Shown in pieces: positions 40,096 to 49,302 of a stretch of 64,000 bases of DNA. Every line of letters starts with the position of its first letter. Within the stretch, counting starts at the first letter, position 1. Below the pieces are notes generated by a model. That model did no database searches. It was not told the origin of the DNA and saw only the letters and a program-made list of their open reading frames with translations. Origin of the DNA: JAWWOL01 sp033851545 (lineage in GTDB: Bacteria > Actinomycetota > Actinomycetes > JAWWOL01); assembly GCA_033851545.1 (NCBI GenBank), contig JAWWOO010000109.1, positions 1 through 64,000 on the forward strand, given 5' to 3'. The position numbers were made by a program, and so were the translations under genes.

Positions 40096-42115
40096 TCCCG
40101 ACCGCTGCGGCGACCCGCGCTGGCAGCCACACCTCCAGTGAGTGCCTTCCCTCTGCCCTGCGGCTGGAGATCGTGCCGCCCAGGGCCTCGGCGCGGTCGC
40201 GCATGTTGGCCAAGGGCAGCTCGCCCGCGTCCTGACCGTCGACGACGACGACCAGTGACTCCTCACGGCGGGTCAACGACACCTCCACCGGGCCGCCGAG
40301 GTCGCGTACGGCCTCGGCGACGCAGAAGTAGGCAGCCGCCTCGACCCTTGCCTCGGTGCGCGAATGGTCCGTACCCGCGTCCACGTGGAGTGTCGCGCCG
40401 CCCGTCCGTCCGAGCAGGGAACGCAGAGCGGGCTCCAGTCCAGAGCGGCCGAGCTGCGCCGGGTAGACCCCGCGGGTGATCTCGCGCAGCGCCTCGAGCG
40501 CCGCCTCGGCCTGCGCCCGCAGCGGCTGCACCAGCCCCGCCGTCACCGGCCCGGCTGCGCCGCGGGCCAGGTTGTCGAACTGAGCCGGCATCCGCTTCAG
40601 GTGAGGGGCGACGTCGCGCGTGACGGCTCGCTCCAGACGGCTGCGTTCGGCGTCGCCCGCGGTGATCAGCCTGCGTCGCGACTCCTCGAGGGCGCGGGTC
40701 TGCAGGTCGAGCTCCTCGACGCGGTGCGACAGCTCAGCGGATAGCCGGGCGTTGCGGAACGCGATCACAGCCTGGCCGGCGAGGTCGCGGAGCAACGCGG
40801 TGTCACGGCCGCGCAACGGGTGGCCCGGTGCCGTCTCGATCACCAGCGACCCCAGCCGCTCGGCGCCGTCGGTCACCGGGATCCCGGCCGTCGGTCCTGC
40901 CCCCGCCTCTGCGCCGGAGGGCCAGGTCGCCGTCTTGACCGCGCCGTACGGCAGGGCGAGCTCGACGGTGACCCGGCGGGCGCTGACGGCATTGGCGGCG
41001 GCCTCGGCGACCGCGGGGAGGAGGTCCGACGGGTCAGGGCTCTCGCCGAGGCGCCGGGTGAAGTCGGCCAGTGCGTCGTACGGCTCCGCTGCCGCACCGA
41101 AGGCCAGCCGGTCCGCAACGCGAACCACCCTCCGGCGCAACGGCTGGAACGCGATCGCGACGAGCGCCGTGGCCAGCAGCGAGGGCCAGTAGCCGTTGTT
41201 CCCGCCCAGGGCCGAGCCGAGGGCGACGACGACCAGTACGTACGCCGCGCTGACGACCGCTGTGGCGAGGAAGACCACGAGCGCCCGGTTGACGATCACG
41301 TCGATGTCGAACAGGCGGTGGCGGAGCACGGCGACCGCAGTGCAGATCGGGAGCGACAGATAAGCCGCGTAGAGCGGTGTGGCGGCCGCGAGAGTGTCCT
41401 CACCGCCAATGAGCTGCTGGCCGACGAGAAGCCAGACGAACGTCGAGGCCAGCATGGCGGCCGACGCGGCGACCCAGAGCAGCTGTCGCCGGGTTTCTCC
41501 CTGGGTTCGTCTGAGTCGCAGGACGAGGCCCACCGCGGACGCGACCAGGCTGAGGATCATCAGCGTGATCCCTGTGCTGATGACGACCTGAGTGGCAGTC
41601 GGCAGGTCGCGCTGGTCGATGTCGTACGCAGTCGGCGACTGCGAAAGGACGGCGGCGGTGTACAGGGCGAACCCCACCAGCGCGGTACGGGCGGCCCACC
41701 GCCACCGCCGTGAGAGGAGCCGTCCGTCGGGCGCGATCAGGAAGATCAGGATCACCGCGGTCATGGCGAGCGGTGCGCCGAGCAGGGCCGACACCCATCC
41801 GGCGACGCGTCCGGCGACCAGGGCGGTATGCCCGGCACCTACCGGCGGCCACAGGCTGTAGGCCTCTGCCAGGACCGAGATCGAGGAGACACCGGCTACG
41901 ACGAGCAGCCAGCCGACCGGGTGACGTGGATAGCGGGAGACGATCAGTGCCCCCATGAGCGCTGACCCGAGGGTCGCGAGGGAGACCAGCGGCCACCCGT
42001 GCCGTGCCCACACCTGCTCCGAGAGCAGCGGCGCGTGCTCGGCGGTGATGACGGTGTCCAGCAACAAGCAGAGCCCGCTGACGACCACGAGTGTCCAGGC
42101 AATCCGTACGCGCAT
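40085..42115 (-). CDS. Membrane histidine-kinase-like protein with degenerate catalytic motifs
   Basis: 676 residues. About eight transmembrane helices occupy the first ~300, followed by a GAF-like domain (~350-470) and a HisKA_3-type region. Where NarL-class kinases have ER-x-x-H-D, this reads RLERAVTRDVAPHL near residue 490, so the phosphoacceptor His is missing. The ATPase N-box is VAEAVRDLGGP instead of a normal EALxNxxKH, and the DxG box is altered (VVDGQDAG). It probably does not autophosphorylate and may regulate the intact kinase encoded just upstream. ATG 42115 lies 1 nt after that gene's stop. Confidence 0.82.
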   Translation of the reverse strand: MRVRIAWTLVVVSGLCLLLDTVITAEHAPLLSEQVWARHGWPLVSLATLGSALMGALIVSRYPRHPVGWLLVVAGVSSISVLAEAYSLWPPVGAGHTALVAGRVAGWVSALLGAPLAMTAVILIFLIAPDGRLLSRRWRWAARTALVGFALYTAAVLSQSPTAYDIDQRDLPTATQVVISTGITLMILSLVASAVGLVLRLRRTQGETRRQLLWVAASAAMLASTFVWLLVGQQLIGGEDTLAAATPLYAAYLSLPICTAVAVLRHRLFDIDVIVNRALVVFLATAVVSAAYVLVVVALGSALGGNNGYWPSLLATALVAIAFQPLRRRVVRVADRLAFGAAAEPYDALADFTRRLGESPDPSDLLPAVAEAAANAVSARRVTVELALPYGAVKTATWPSGAEAGAGPTAGIPVTDGAERLGSLVIETAPGHPLRGRDTALLRDLAGQAVIAFRNARLSAELSHRVEELDLQTRALEESRRRLITAGDAERSRLERAVTRDVAPHLKRMPAQFDNLARGAAGPVTAGLVQPLRAQAEAALEALREITRGVYPAQLGRSGLEPALRSLLGRTGGATLHVDAGTDHSRTEARVEAAAYFCVAEAVRDLGGPVEVSLTRREESLVVVVDGQDAGELPLANMRDRAEALGGTISSRRAEGRHSLEVWLPARVAAAVGIIG

Positions 42116-42116
42116 G

Positions 42117-43457
42117 TCAGACCACGCACTCAGCCGGCACGACAGGGACGGTGGCGGTGACTCGGGTGCCGCGGCCGGGTGCGGAGTCGAGGAGCAAGGT
42201 CCCGCCCACAGTGTTGATGCGGTCCTGCATGTTCGACAGCCCGGCACCGCAGCCGGCGACACGGGCATCGAGGGCCGCGAAGCCGACTCCGTCGTCGACG
42301 ACCGACACGTGACCGGCGCCGCCGGCCGTCGCCAGCCGTACCGTGATCAGCGAGCCCTTGGAGTGCTTCGCGGCGTTCTGGACCGCCTCCATGGTGAAGA
42401 AGTACAACGCGGCCTCGACGGCTTCGGGCAGGCGTTCGGAGTCCTCGTCGACGACCGCGACCGGTACGGCCGTACCGGCCACCGCAGCGCCGAGAGCGGC
42501 CGCCAGCCCGGAGTCGGCGAGGTGCCGTGGATAGATGCCCCGGGACAACCGGGAGACCGTCTCGATCGCCTCACGGGCGGCGTCGGCCTGCGCGCTGAGG
42601 ATGCCGGCCGCCCGCGCGGGATCCTTGCCGGCGACGGTCTCGACGAGGCGCAGGTTGACCGCCAGCGCGACCAGATGCTGCTGCGCACCGTCGTGGATGT
42701 CGCGCTCCAGCCGGCGGCGCTCGTCGTCCTGCGCGGCGATGAGCCGCTCCCTGGACAGCTGCAGCTCGGCCGCCCGTTCGAGAAGGTCGTCGTGCCGTGC
42801 CGCGAGATCGGCACGTAGCCCGACGAGTCGCAGCACGAGACCCGCCTGTGCTGCCAGGCCGGTGAACAGCCGTTCTTCGACCGACGTCAGCGCGACGCCG
42901 TCCCGCTCCTGGAGCCGGAAGACTCCGTACACCTGTCCACCGTGGCGGACCGTCACGGCGCGGCGACCTGAACCGCTCAGGTCAACCGCGTCAGGTGAAG
43001 GCTGCGGCGGGTCGTGGGGTCCCGCTGCGTCCGGCGGCCACGACGCGGCGAGCACCAGGCGGTCCTGCACCATCAGCCAGACCTGGGCCCACTGCGCGTC
43101 GGTGCCCTCGGCCAGAAGGCGGACCATGCGATCGGGGAGCTCCTCGGTGGCGTAGCCGCCGGTCACCGTCTCCGAGAAGCGGCTGAGGACGTCGTACGGG
43201 GACGTGCCGCCGCGACCGAACAGGTGGGCCGCGCCGGCCTGCGTCCACCGCCGGACCCGTTCGAAACCCAACGCCACCACGGCGGTTGCCACCACGGAGA
43301 GCGGCAGGCTCGGCGTCGACGTCCTGCCGAGGACAGCCCCGCCGCCGACGACCACCGCCACGTAGACGGCGACCACGAAGACGGTAAGGCCGGCCACGGC
43401 GACGAGGCGCGCCCATCTCCCGTTGCCGGTCGGACGGATGGCTCGAGGACGTGACAT
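42117..43457 (-). CDS. Sensor histidine kinase, NarL-associated class
   Basis: 446 residues. Two N-terminal membrane helices (LVAVAGLTVFVVAVYVAVVV and LPLSVVATAVVALG) precede a GAF domain (~90-230) and a HisKA_3 domain with intact ERRRLERDIHDGAQQHLVAL. The HATPase has TMEAVQNAAKHSKG, VVDDGVGF and GAGLSNMQDRI. It can be expected to autophosphorylate. Candidate partners are the receiver at 39730 and the LuxR-type regulator at 47064-47738. It diverges from the ABC exporter genes, which it may control. Confidence 0.92.
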   Translation of the reverse strand: MSRPRAIRPTGNGRWARLVAVAGLTVFVVAVYVAVVVGGGAVLGRTSTPSLPLSVVATAVVALGFERVRRWTQAGAAHLFGRGGTSPYDVLSRFSETVTGGYATEELPDRMVRLLAEGTDAQWAQVWLMVQDRLVLAASWPPDAAGPHDPPQPSPDAVDLSGSGRRAVTVRHGGQVYGVFRLQERDGVALTSVEERLFTGLAAQAGLVLRLVGLRADLAARHDDLLERAAELQLSRERLIAAQDDERRRLERDIHDGAQQHLVALAVNLRLVETVAGKDPARAAGILSAQADAAREAIETVSRLSRGIYPRHLADSGLAAALGAAVAGTAVPVAVVDEDSERLPEAVEAALYFFTMEAVQNAAKHSKGSLITVRLATAGGAGHVSVVDDGVGFAALDARVAGCGAGLSNMQDRINTVGGTLLLDSAPGRGTRVTATVPVVPAECVV

Positions 43458-43672
43458 GCGCCCAGTCTGGTGCCAGGCGCAGGTGACCGGAAGGGCCGCA
43501 GCCGAACCCGGCAGGTGGGGTTAGCCGCACACTTGCCCGCCCTTGACGCGTCGGTTGCGCGCCGCCATTGGCGGGGTCACCCGCTTACGGCCGACCCCTG
43601 CTGTGACGTCTGCTGGCTGCACCGCGCCGCAATGGGTGGCCGGGGACCCTCGAGACGAGTTCAAGGAGCGAC

Positions 43673-44446
43673 ATGACCACCACCACCGCCACGGCCATCG
43701 GCCCTGGTCAGGCGCCCATCGGAACGGTTGCAGCCCGCGCCCTTGGCGTCAGCAAGGTGTACGGCCGCGGCGACGCAACGGTCCGTGCCCTCGACGACGT
43801 CAGCGCGTCGCTGTACGCCGGGCAGTTCACCGCGATCATGGGCCCGTCCGGGTCCGGCAAGTCGACGCTCCTGCACGTCCTCGCCGGGCTGGACCGTCCG
43901 ACGTCGGGCAGCGTCCATGTCGGCGACGTCGACCTCACGTCGCTCAACGACCGGCAGCTGACCATGCTCCGACGCGACGAGATCGGCTTCATCTTCCAGT
44001 CGTTCAACCTGCTGCCCACCCTCACGGCCGCCGAGAACATCGAGCTGCCGATCCGGATCGCGGGCCGCAAGCCTGACGCGCTCTGGATCCGCTCCATCGT
44101 CGAGCTGGTCGGTCTGGGCGACCGCCTCCGGCACCGCCCGGCCGAGCTGTCCGGCGGTCAGCAGCAACGGGTGGCGGCTGCGCGGGCGCTTGCCAGCAAG
44201 CCGCAGATCGTGTTCGCCGACGAGCCGACCGGCGCACTGGACTCCCGCTCCGGTGCCGACCTGCTGGGATTCCTGCAGCGCGCGGTGCGCACCGGCGGAC
44301 AGACCGTCGTCATGGTCACCCACGACCCCGTCGCGGCCAGCTACGCCGACCGCGTCCTGTTCCTCGCCGACGGCCACATCGTCGACGAGATGTCCGACCC
44401 GACGGCCGACACGGTCTTCGACTACATGAAGCACCTGGGGGGCTGA
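43673..44446 (+). CDS. ABC transporter ATPase (MacB/LolD-like)
   Basis: 257 residues with one ABC domain: Walker A GPSGSGKST, Q-loop FIFQSFNLLPTLTAAEN, signature LSGGQQQRVAAARAL, Walker B IVFADEPTGALDSRS and the H-loop VTHD. This is the subclass that partners with FtsX/MacB-type permeases for export or mechanotransmission. AAGGAG precedes the ATG. The partner permease begins 5 nt after its stop. The upstream 215 bp, shared with the divergent kinase gene, presumably hold both promoters. Confidence 0.95.
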   Translation: MTTTTATAIGPGQAPIGTVAARALGVSKVYGRGDATVRALDDVSASLYAGQFTAIMGPSGSGKSTLLHVLAGLDRPTSGSVHVGDVDLTSLNDRQLTMLRRDEIGFIFQSFNLLPTLTAAENIELPIRIAGRKPDALWIRSIVELVGLGDRLRHRPAELSGGQQQRVAAARALASKPQIVFADEPTGALDSRSGADLLGFLQRAVRTGGQTVVMVTHDPVAASYADRVLFLADGHIVDEMSDPTADTVFDYMKHLGG

Positions 44447-44451
44447 CCGCC

Positions 44452-46998
44452 GTGTTCACCGCCACCCTCCGCGGGATGCTCGCGCACAAGCTGCGCGTCA
44501 TCCTCACCACCATCTCCATCGCCCTCGGTGTCGCGTTCGTCGCCGGCACCCTGATCCTCACCGACACCACCCAGTCCGCTTTCGACCAGCTCTTCGGCCG
44601 CGCCTCGTCGGGCACCGACGCGGTCGTCCGGCACGAGGTCGCGTACGCCGCGACCGCCGGCGTCGGGCTCACCCGGGCACCGACGCCTGCCGGCACCCTC
44701 GACAAGGTTCGCCACGTCCACGGCGTCGCCGCGGCCGAGGGCATCGTCACCGGCTACGCCCTCATCACCGACACCGAGGGCAAGGCGGTCATCGCCAGCG
44801 GTGGCGCTCCTGCCGTCGGCTACACCATGCCGGACGACGTCACCCTGCGCGGCTCGGTGCACCTGCTCACCGGTCACGCTCCTACAGGGGCTCACGAGGT
44901 GGCGATCGACGCCACGTCGGCGGCCTCGCACCACATCCCGCTCGGGGCGAACATCCGGCTCCTGTTCCGCGGTCCGGCCGCGAAGTTCACCGTCGTCGGC
45001 ACCGTCGGGTTCGGCAACGAGAAGGACTTCGGCGGCACCACGTCGGCCTACTTCGCCCCTGCCACCGCCCAACGGGTGCTCGGTGCACCGGGGCTCGTCG
45101 ACCAGATCGAGGTCCGTTCCGACGGCACCATCACCGACGCGGTCCTCGCGGAGCGCATCGGCAAGGTGCTGCCGCACGGCCTGGAAGCGGTCACTGGCGC
45201 CACCCTGGCCAAGGAGTCCAGCCAGGCGATCAAGAACCAGTTCGCGTTCCTCAGCGTGCTCTTCCTCACCTTCGCCGGCGTCGCGTTGTTCGTCGGCTCG
45301 TTCATCATCTGGAACACGTTCACGATGATCGTGAGCCAGCGGACCCGCGAGATCGCCCTGACCCGCGCGATCGGTGCCTCACGGCGACAGGTCATCGGCA
45401 ACCTGCTCGCGGAGGCCGGACTCCTCGGGGTCGTCGCGTCCGCAGTCGGTGTGGGGCTCGGTGTCCTGGTGGCCAAGGGCCTCAACAATCTGATGGCCGT
45501 GCTCGGTTTCTTCAAGCTGCCCAGCGCCTCCACGCAGGTGCAGCCCCGCACCATCTGGGTGTCGATGATCGTGGGGACCCTCGTCACCGTCGTCGCCGCG
45601 CTCGTGCCGGCACGCAGGGCCACCAAGGTGCTGCCGATCCAGGCACTGCGCGAGGCGACGCCGGGTGCCAAGGCCCCGTCCCGGTTCCGCGCCGTGGCCG
45701 GTGCACTCCTGGTCTCGGGTGGCGTGGCGGGCATCCTGGACGGCCTGTACGGCGGGGGCGGCGACGCGCCCGTCTTCCTCGGGATGCTGGCGTCCGTGGT
45801 CGGTGTGCTGACCCTGGCACCGGTGGTCGTACGACCGTTGGCCTCGGTCATCGGTGCCCCGCTCCGCCTGCGGGGCGTGGCAGGGGATCTGGCCCGGCAG
45901 AACGCGCTGCGCAACCCGCGTCGTACGGCGTCGACCGCGAGCGCCCTGATGATCGGGCTCACCCTGGTCGTCGCCATGGGCGTCTTCGGCTCGTCGCTCA
46001 AGGCGTCGTTCGCGACGATCCTGCACGACTCCACCAACGCGGACCTCTACGTCACGGCCGCGGGCAACCAGGGTGGTCCGTTCAGCCCGGACGTCGAGCA
46101 GCTGGTCAGGTCGGTGCCCGGTGTCGCCGTGGCCTCGGCCACCGGTGCCGGCGAGGCACGGTTCGACGGCACGTCGGCCGCGTACTCCTCGGTCGACCCG
46201 AGCACGGTTCAGCGGGCCCTCAACCTCAAGGTCACCAGCGGTTCTGCCGCAGCCCTGGGCACGGACGGGGTGATGGTGAAGGGTGCCGTCGCCAAGGAGA
46301 AGGGCTGGCACGTCGGTGATCGGGTTCCGGTGGAGTTCGCCGCCACCGGCAGCCACAGCTTCACCATCCGCGCGGTGTACGACGGGACCGGCTTCCTCGA
46401 CGGTGACTTCGCCATCAGCCTCGCGGCGGAGGAGGCGAACGTGCCGAACCGGCTCGAGACCAGCGTCCTGGTGATGCTCGACGACGGTGCCGACCAGGGC
46501 ACGGTCAAGAGCGCCATCGCCGCGACGCTGGCCACGCACCCGGATGCCGAGGTGCTCGACCGCAAGGAGTACGCGAAGGCGGTGGGCGGGATCATCGACA
46601 GCCTGCTGGCCCTGGTGACGGTCATGCTCCTGCTCTCCGTCGTCATCGCGCTGCTCGGCATCGTGAACACGCTGGCCCTGTCGGTGCACGAGCGGACCCG
46701 TGAGGTCGGGCTCCTGCGGGCGGTCGGCATGACCACCGCGCAGGTACGGTCCATGGTCCGCTGGGAGTCGGTGGTCATCTCGCTTATCGGCGCGTTGGTC
46801 GGAGCCGGTCTCGGGCTGGGTCTCGGGGCAGCACTGGCTCAGGTGCTCAAGGGCCAGGGCATCACCGAGGTTGCCGTCCCTGGCGTCAACATCGGCATCT
46901 ACGTCGTCGCTGCGGCGGTCGCCGGCGTCGTCGCGGCCGTCGGGCCGGGTCGGGCGGCGGCCCGGGTCGACGTGCTCAAGGCGGTGGTGACCGACTGA
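44452..46998 (+). CDS. FtsX/MacB-type ABC transporter permease, two-domain
   Basis: 848 residues with two copies of the MacB core plus FtsX module. Helix 1 (VILTTISIALGVAFVAGTLI) is followed by an extracytoplasmic domain and an FtsX segment at ~265-395 (TREIALTRAIGASRRQVIGN). A second set starts near residue 480 (RRTASTASALMIGLTLVVAM) and ends with TREVGLLRAVGMTTAQVRSM. Such actinobacterial permeases are linked to peptide or antibiotic efflux and envelope stress. Start GTG 44452. Confidence 0.93.
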   Translation: MFTATLRGMLAHKLRVILTTISIALGVAFVAGTLILTDTTQSAFDQLFGRASSGTDAVVRHEVAYAATAGVGLTRAPTPAGTLDKVRHVHGVAAAEGIVTGYALITDTEGKAVIASGGAPAVGYTMPDDVTLRGSVHLLTGHAPTGAHEVAIDATSAASHHIPLGANIRLLFRGPAAKFTVVGTVGFGNEKDFGGTTSAYFAPATAQRVLGAPGLVDQIEVRSDGTITDAVLAERIGKVLPHGLEAVTGATLAKESSQAIKNQFAFLSVLFLTFAGVALFVGSFIIWNTFTMIVSQRTREIALTRAIGASRRQVIGNLLAEAGLLGVVASAVGVGLGVLVAKGLNNLMAVLGFFKLPSASTQVQPRTIWVSMIVGTLVTVVAALVPARRATKVLPIQALREATPGAKAPSRFRAVAGALLVSGGVAGILDGLYGGGGDAPVFLGMLASVVGVLTLAPVVVRPLASVIGAPLRLRGVAGDLARQNALRNPRRTASTASALMIGLTLVVAMGVFGSSLKASFATILHDSTNADLYVTAAGNQGGPFSPDVEQLVRSVPGVAVASATGAGEARFDGTSAAYSSVDPSTVQRALNLKVTSGSAAALGTDGVMVKGAVAKEKGWHVGDRVPVEFAATGSHSFTIRAVYDGTGFLDGDFAISLAAEEANVPNRLETSVLVMLDDGADQGTVKSAIAATLATHPDAEVLDRKEYAKAVGGIIDSLLALVTVMLLLSVVIALLGIVNTLALSVHERTREVGLLRAVGMTTAQVRSMVRWESVVISLIGALVGAGLGLGLGAALAQVLKGQGITEVAVPGVNIGIYVVAAAVAGVVAAVGPGRAAARVDVLKAVVTD

Positions 46999-47011
46999 CG
47001 ACTGGTCGGTG

Positions 47012-47051
47012 ACGGCGAGGTGGGGTCCCGTACGGGGTCCCACCTCGCCGT
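47012..47051. terminator. Bidirectional terminator between ABC permease and LuxR regulator
   Basis: ACGGCGAGGTGGG (47012-47024) and CCCACCTCGCCGT (47039-47051) are perfectly complementary over 13 bp, with further TCCC/GGG-type pairing inside. It lies between convergent stops at 46998 and 47064, so it can serve both directions. Confidence 0.8.
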
Positions 47052-47063
47052 GCGTTGGGCGGC

Positions 47064-47738
47064 TCAGCCGGGGACGCCCCCGGCATCGCGGAAGGCCAGC
47101 ACCGCCATGACCCTGCGGTTGACCTCGCCCTCGTCGTTGAGGCCGAGCTTGGAGAAGATCGACCCGATGTGCTTCTCGACGGCGCGCTCGCTCATGAACA
47201 ATGTCTTGGCGATGGTGGCGTTGTTGCGGCCGGAGGCCATCTCCTGCAGCACCTCCCGCTCACGGTCGCTCAACAGCAGCAACGGAGACCTGGCGTCGCT
47301 CGAGCGCCGGGCAAGGAGCGCCTCGACCACCTTGGGGTCGAGTGCGGAGCCACCCCGCGTCACCTCGCTGAGCGCCCGGACCAGCTCATCGAGGTCCGAC
47401 ACCCGTTCCTTCAGCAGATAGCCGAGGCCGGCCACACCATCGGCGAGAAGCTCGAGGGCGTAGTCGTCCTCGACGTACTGCGAGAGCACGACCACCCCGG
47501 TGTCAGGGAACTTCGCCCGGATTTGCTTGGCCGCGTCGATGCCTTCGTTGGTGTGCGTCGGGGGCATCCTGATGTCCGTCAACACGGCATCGGGCCGGTG
47601 CTCGGCGACCGACTTCAACAGCGAGTTCGGGTCGCCGACGGTGTCGACCAGCTCGATGTCGTCGCACTCGGCCAGCAGCGCGGCAATTCCTTCGCGCACG
47701 AGGAAGTTGTCGTCCGCGAAGACGACGCGCAGCGCCAT
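47064..47738 (-). CDS. LuxR/NarL-family response regulator
   Basis: 224 residues. An N-terminal receiver shows FADDNFLVREGI, acceptor Asp in AVLTDIRMPPT, VVVLSQY and Lys in LLKERVSD. A C-terminal LuxR-type helix-turn-helix has LSDREREVLQEMASGRNNAT, then AVEKHIGSIFSKLGL. ATG 47738 gives the normal receiver start MALRVVFADD. It is the most likely DNA-binding partner of the intact histidine kinase at the other side of the ABC genes, which may be its target. Confidence 0.92.
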   Translation of the reverse strand: MALRVVFADDNFLVREGIAALLAECDDIELVDTVGDPNSLLKSVAEHRPDAVLTDIRMPPTHTNEGIDAAKQIRAKFPDTGVVVLSQYVEDDYALELLADGVAGLGYLLKERVSDLDELVRALSEVTRGGSALDPKVVEALLARRSSDARSPLLLLSDREREVLQEMASGRNNATIAKTLFMSERAVEKHIGSIFSKLGLNDEGEVNRRVMAVLAFRDAGGVPG

Positions 47739-47765
47739 GCCCGCACAGTACACCGGGGGTTTGGC

Positions 47766-48335
47766 TCAGCGGACCTGCAGCGCCAGCAGGCCGTCGCCGA
47801 CCGGCAGCAGCAGCGGGGTCAGTCGCTCGTCGTCGCGGGCCGTCGTCAGGAACTCCCGCATCGCCACCGTTTCGGCGTCGCGCAGCGCGGAGTCGGAGAC
47901 CTTGCCGCCGGCGAGCACGGCCGCGAAGACCACGAGGCCGCCCTTGCGCAGCAGCCGCAACGCCTCGGTCAGGAACGAGGGGTAGTCGGTCGCCCGGGTG
48001 TGGCAGAAGACCAGGTCGTAGCCGCCGTCGGCCAGCCGCGGCAGCACGTCCAGCGCGTTGCCGGTGATCAGCCGGGCCCGCGACGGCGCCACTCCGGCCT
48101 CGGCGAAGGACTCCCGGGCCAGCCGCTGGTGCTCGGCCTCGACGTCGACACTGGTCAGGACACCGTCCGGGCGCATGCCGCGGAGCAGCCACAGCCCGGA
48201 CACCCCGGCGCCCGTACCGATCTCGGCGACCGTACGGGCATCGACCAGCGCGGCCAGGAACCGCAGCGTCGACCCGACCAGCGGGTCGACCTCTGGCAGG
48301 CCGAGCTCGCGGCCCCGGTCGCGGGCAGCGAGCAC
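47766..48335 (-). CDS. O-methyltransferase (SAM-dependent, Rv1220c-like)
   Basis: At least 189 residues of a class I methyltransferase: TVAEIGTGAGVSGLWLL (SAM motif I), VLTSVDVEAEHQRLARESF, LITGNALDVLPRL and LRKGGLVVFAAVL. It neighbours sigE as Rv1220c does in M. tuberculosis. GTG 48335 is the only ordinary start in frame. However, family-like sequence continues upstream in the same frame (AIAYAAGWLAEDAPVLAARD) to about 48440, with only CTG codons (48440, 48461) before a stop. The real protein is probably longer. Substrate unknown. Confidence 0.85.
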   Translation of the reverse strand: MLAARDRGRELGLPEVDPLVGSTLRFLAALVDARTVAEIGTGAGVSGLWLLRGMRPDGVLTSVDVEAEHQRLARESFAEAGVAPSRARLITGNALDVLPRLADGGYDLVFCHTRATDYPSFLTEALRLLRKGGLVVFAAVLAGGKVSDSALRDAETVAMREFLTTARDDERLTPLLLPVGDGLLALQVR

Positions 48336-48661
48336 CGGCGCGTCCTCTGCCAGCCACCCTGCGGCGTACGCGATCGCCTGGGCGGTCTCGTTCGATGCGC
48401 TGCCGCCTCGCGAGCTGACCTGGCTGATGGTGTCCTCCAGCGCCGATTCCGTTCGGGGCAGCGTAGTGCACCAGCCCGGGGCCGGCGATCACGACGACGC
48501 CGCGCCGATCCGGGAACCCGAGCGGTCATCGGGGCGTTGTCGCAAAAGCAGGCAGGAACAGCTACGACCGAGGATGACCACGAGAGCGGGCAAGCAGGTG
48601 TCAGTCAGTGCCACGACCAGCGCCGGCAGCGCTCCTTCCGCCGGCCCAGCCCACCCCGTAG

Positions 48662-48680
48662 ACTCTCGCTTCCTGAGAGT
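48662..48680 (+). promoter_or_regulatory. Small hairpin in the sigE leader
   Basis: ACTCTC (48662-48667) and GAGAGT (48675-48680) form a perfect 6-bp stem with a 7-nt loop, 23 nt before the sigE start chosen here. The gene-free stretch 48336-48702 otherwise contains only the probable N-terminal codons of the methyltransferase and an in-frame sigE extension back to ATG 48574. Role unknown. Confidence 0.35.
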
Positions 48681-48702
48681 TTCCCGGCAAAAGGGGCAGT
48701 CC

Positions 48703-49302
48703 GTGGCTCGCGGAGGCAACCAGAAGGAGCTGTCGCACGTCAATACAGATGTGGAGACCTGGACCCCACCCACGTGGGACGCCGTCGTGCGCGAACACAG
48801 CGCGCGGGTCTACCGGCTTGCCTACCGTCTGACCGGCAACCAGCACGACGCCGAGGACCTCACGCAGGAAGTCTTCGTCCGGGTCTTCCGCTCCCTGCAG
48901 GACTACCAGCCGGGGACTTTCGAGGGCTGGCTGCACCGGATCACCACCAACCTGTTCCTCGACCTGGTCCGGCGCAGGGCCCGCATCCGGTTCGAGGGAC
49001 TGCCCGAGGACGCCGAGCGGATCAAGGGTCGCGAGCCCACCCCGGCGCAGGTCTACGACGACGCGCACCTCGACCACGACGTCCAGACCGCGCTCGACGC
49101 GCTGCTGCCGGAGTACCGCGCAGCCGTCGTCCTCTGCGACATCGAAGGACTGTCGTACGAGGAGATCGCCGACGTCCTGGACATCAAGCTCGGCACCGTA
49201 CGCAGTCGCATCCACCGCGGGCGCACCCAGCTGCGCGCCGCGCTCGCCCACCGGGCTCCTCAGGCCCCCCAGTCCCCGCGCAACGGCGAGGCCGGGTCAT
49301 GA
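48703..49302 (+). CDS. sigE: ECF RNA polymerase sigma factor SigE
   Basis: 199 residues. Region 2 is WDAVVREHSARVYRLAYRLT, HDAEDLTQEVFVRVFRSL and WLHRITTNLFLDLVRRRAR. Region 4 is YRAAVVLCDIEGLSYEEIA with IKLGTVRSRIHRGRTQL. The context (methyltransferase on one side, anti-sigma and tatB on the other) matches the SigE envelope-stress locus of mycobacteria. GTG 48703 has AAGGGG upstream. An in-frame ATG at 48574 would give a longer form; mycobacterial sigE also has alternative starts. It is coupled to the anti-sigma gene by ATGA. Confidence 0.93.
   Translation: MARGGNQKELSHVNTDVETWTPPTWDAVVREHSARVYRLAYRLTGNQHDAEDLTQEVFVRVFRSLQDYQPGTFEGWLHRITTNLFLDLVRRRARIRFEGLPEDAERIKGREPTPAQVYDDAHLDHDVQTALDALLPEYRAAVVLCDIEGLSYEEIADVLDIKLGTVRSRIHRGRTQLRAALAHRAPQAPQSPRNGEAGS

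Noticed and set aside
42117..43457. Horizontal transfer of the 39-48 kb island
   Set aside because: No composition shift, integrase, tRNA or direct repeat bounds the region by eye. It is called an island only because it interrupts the conserved order.
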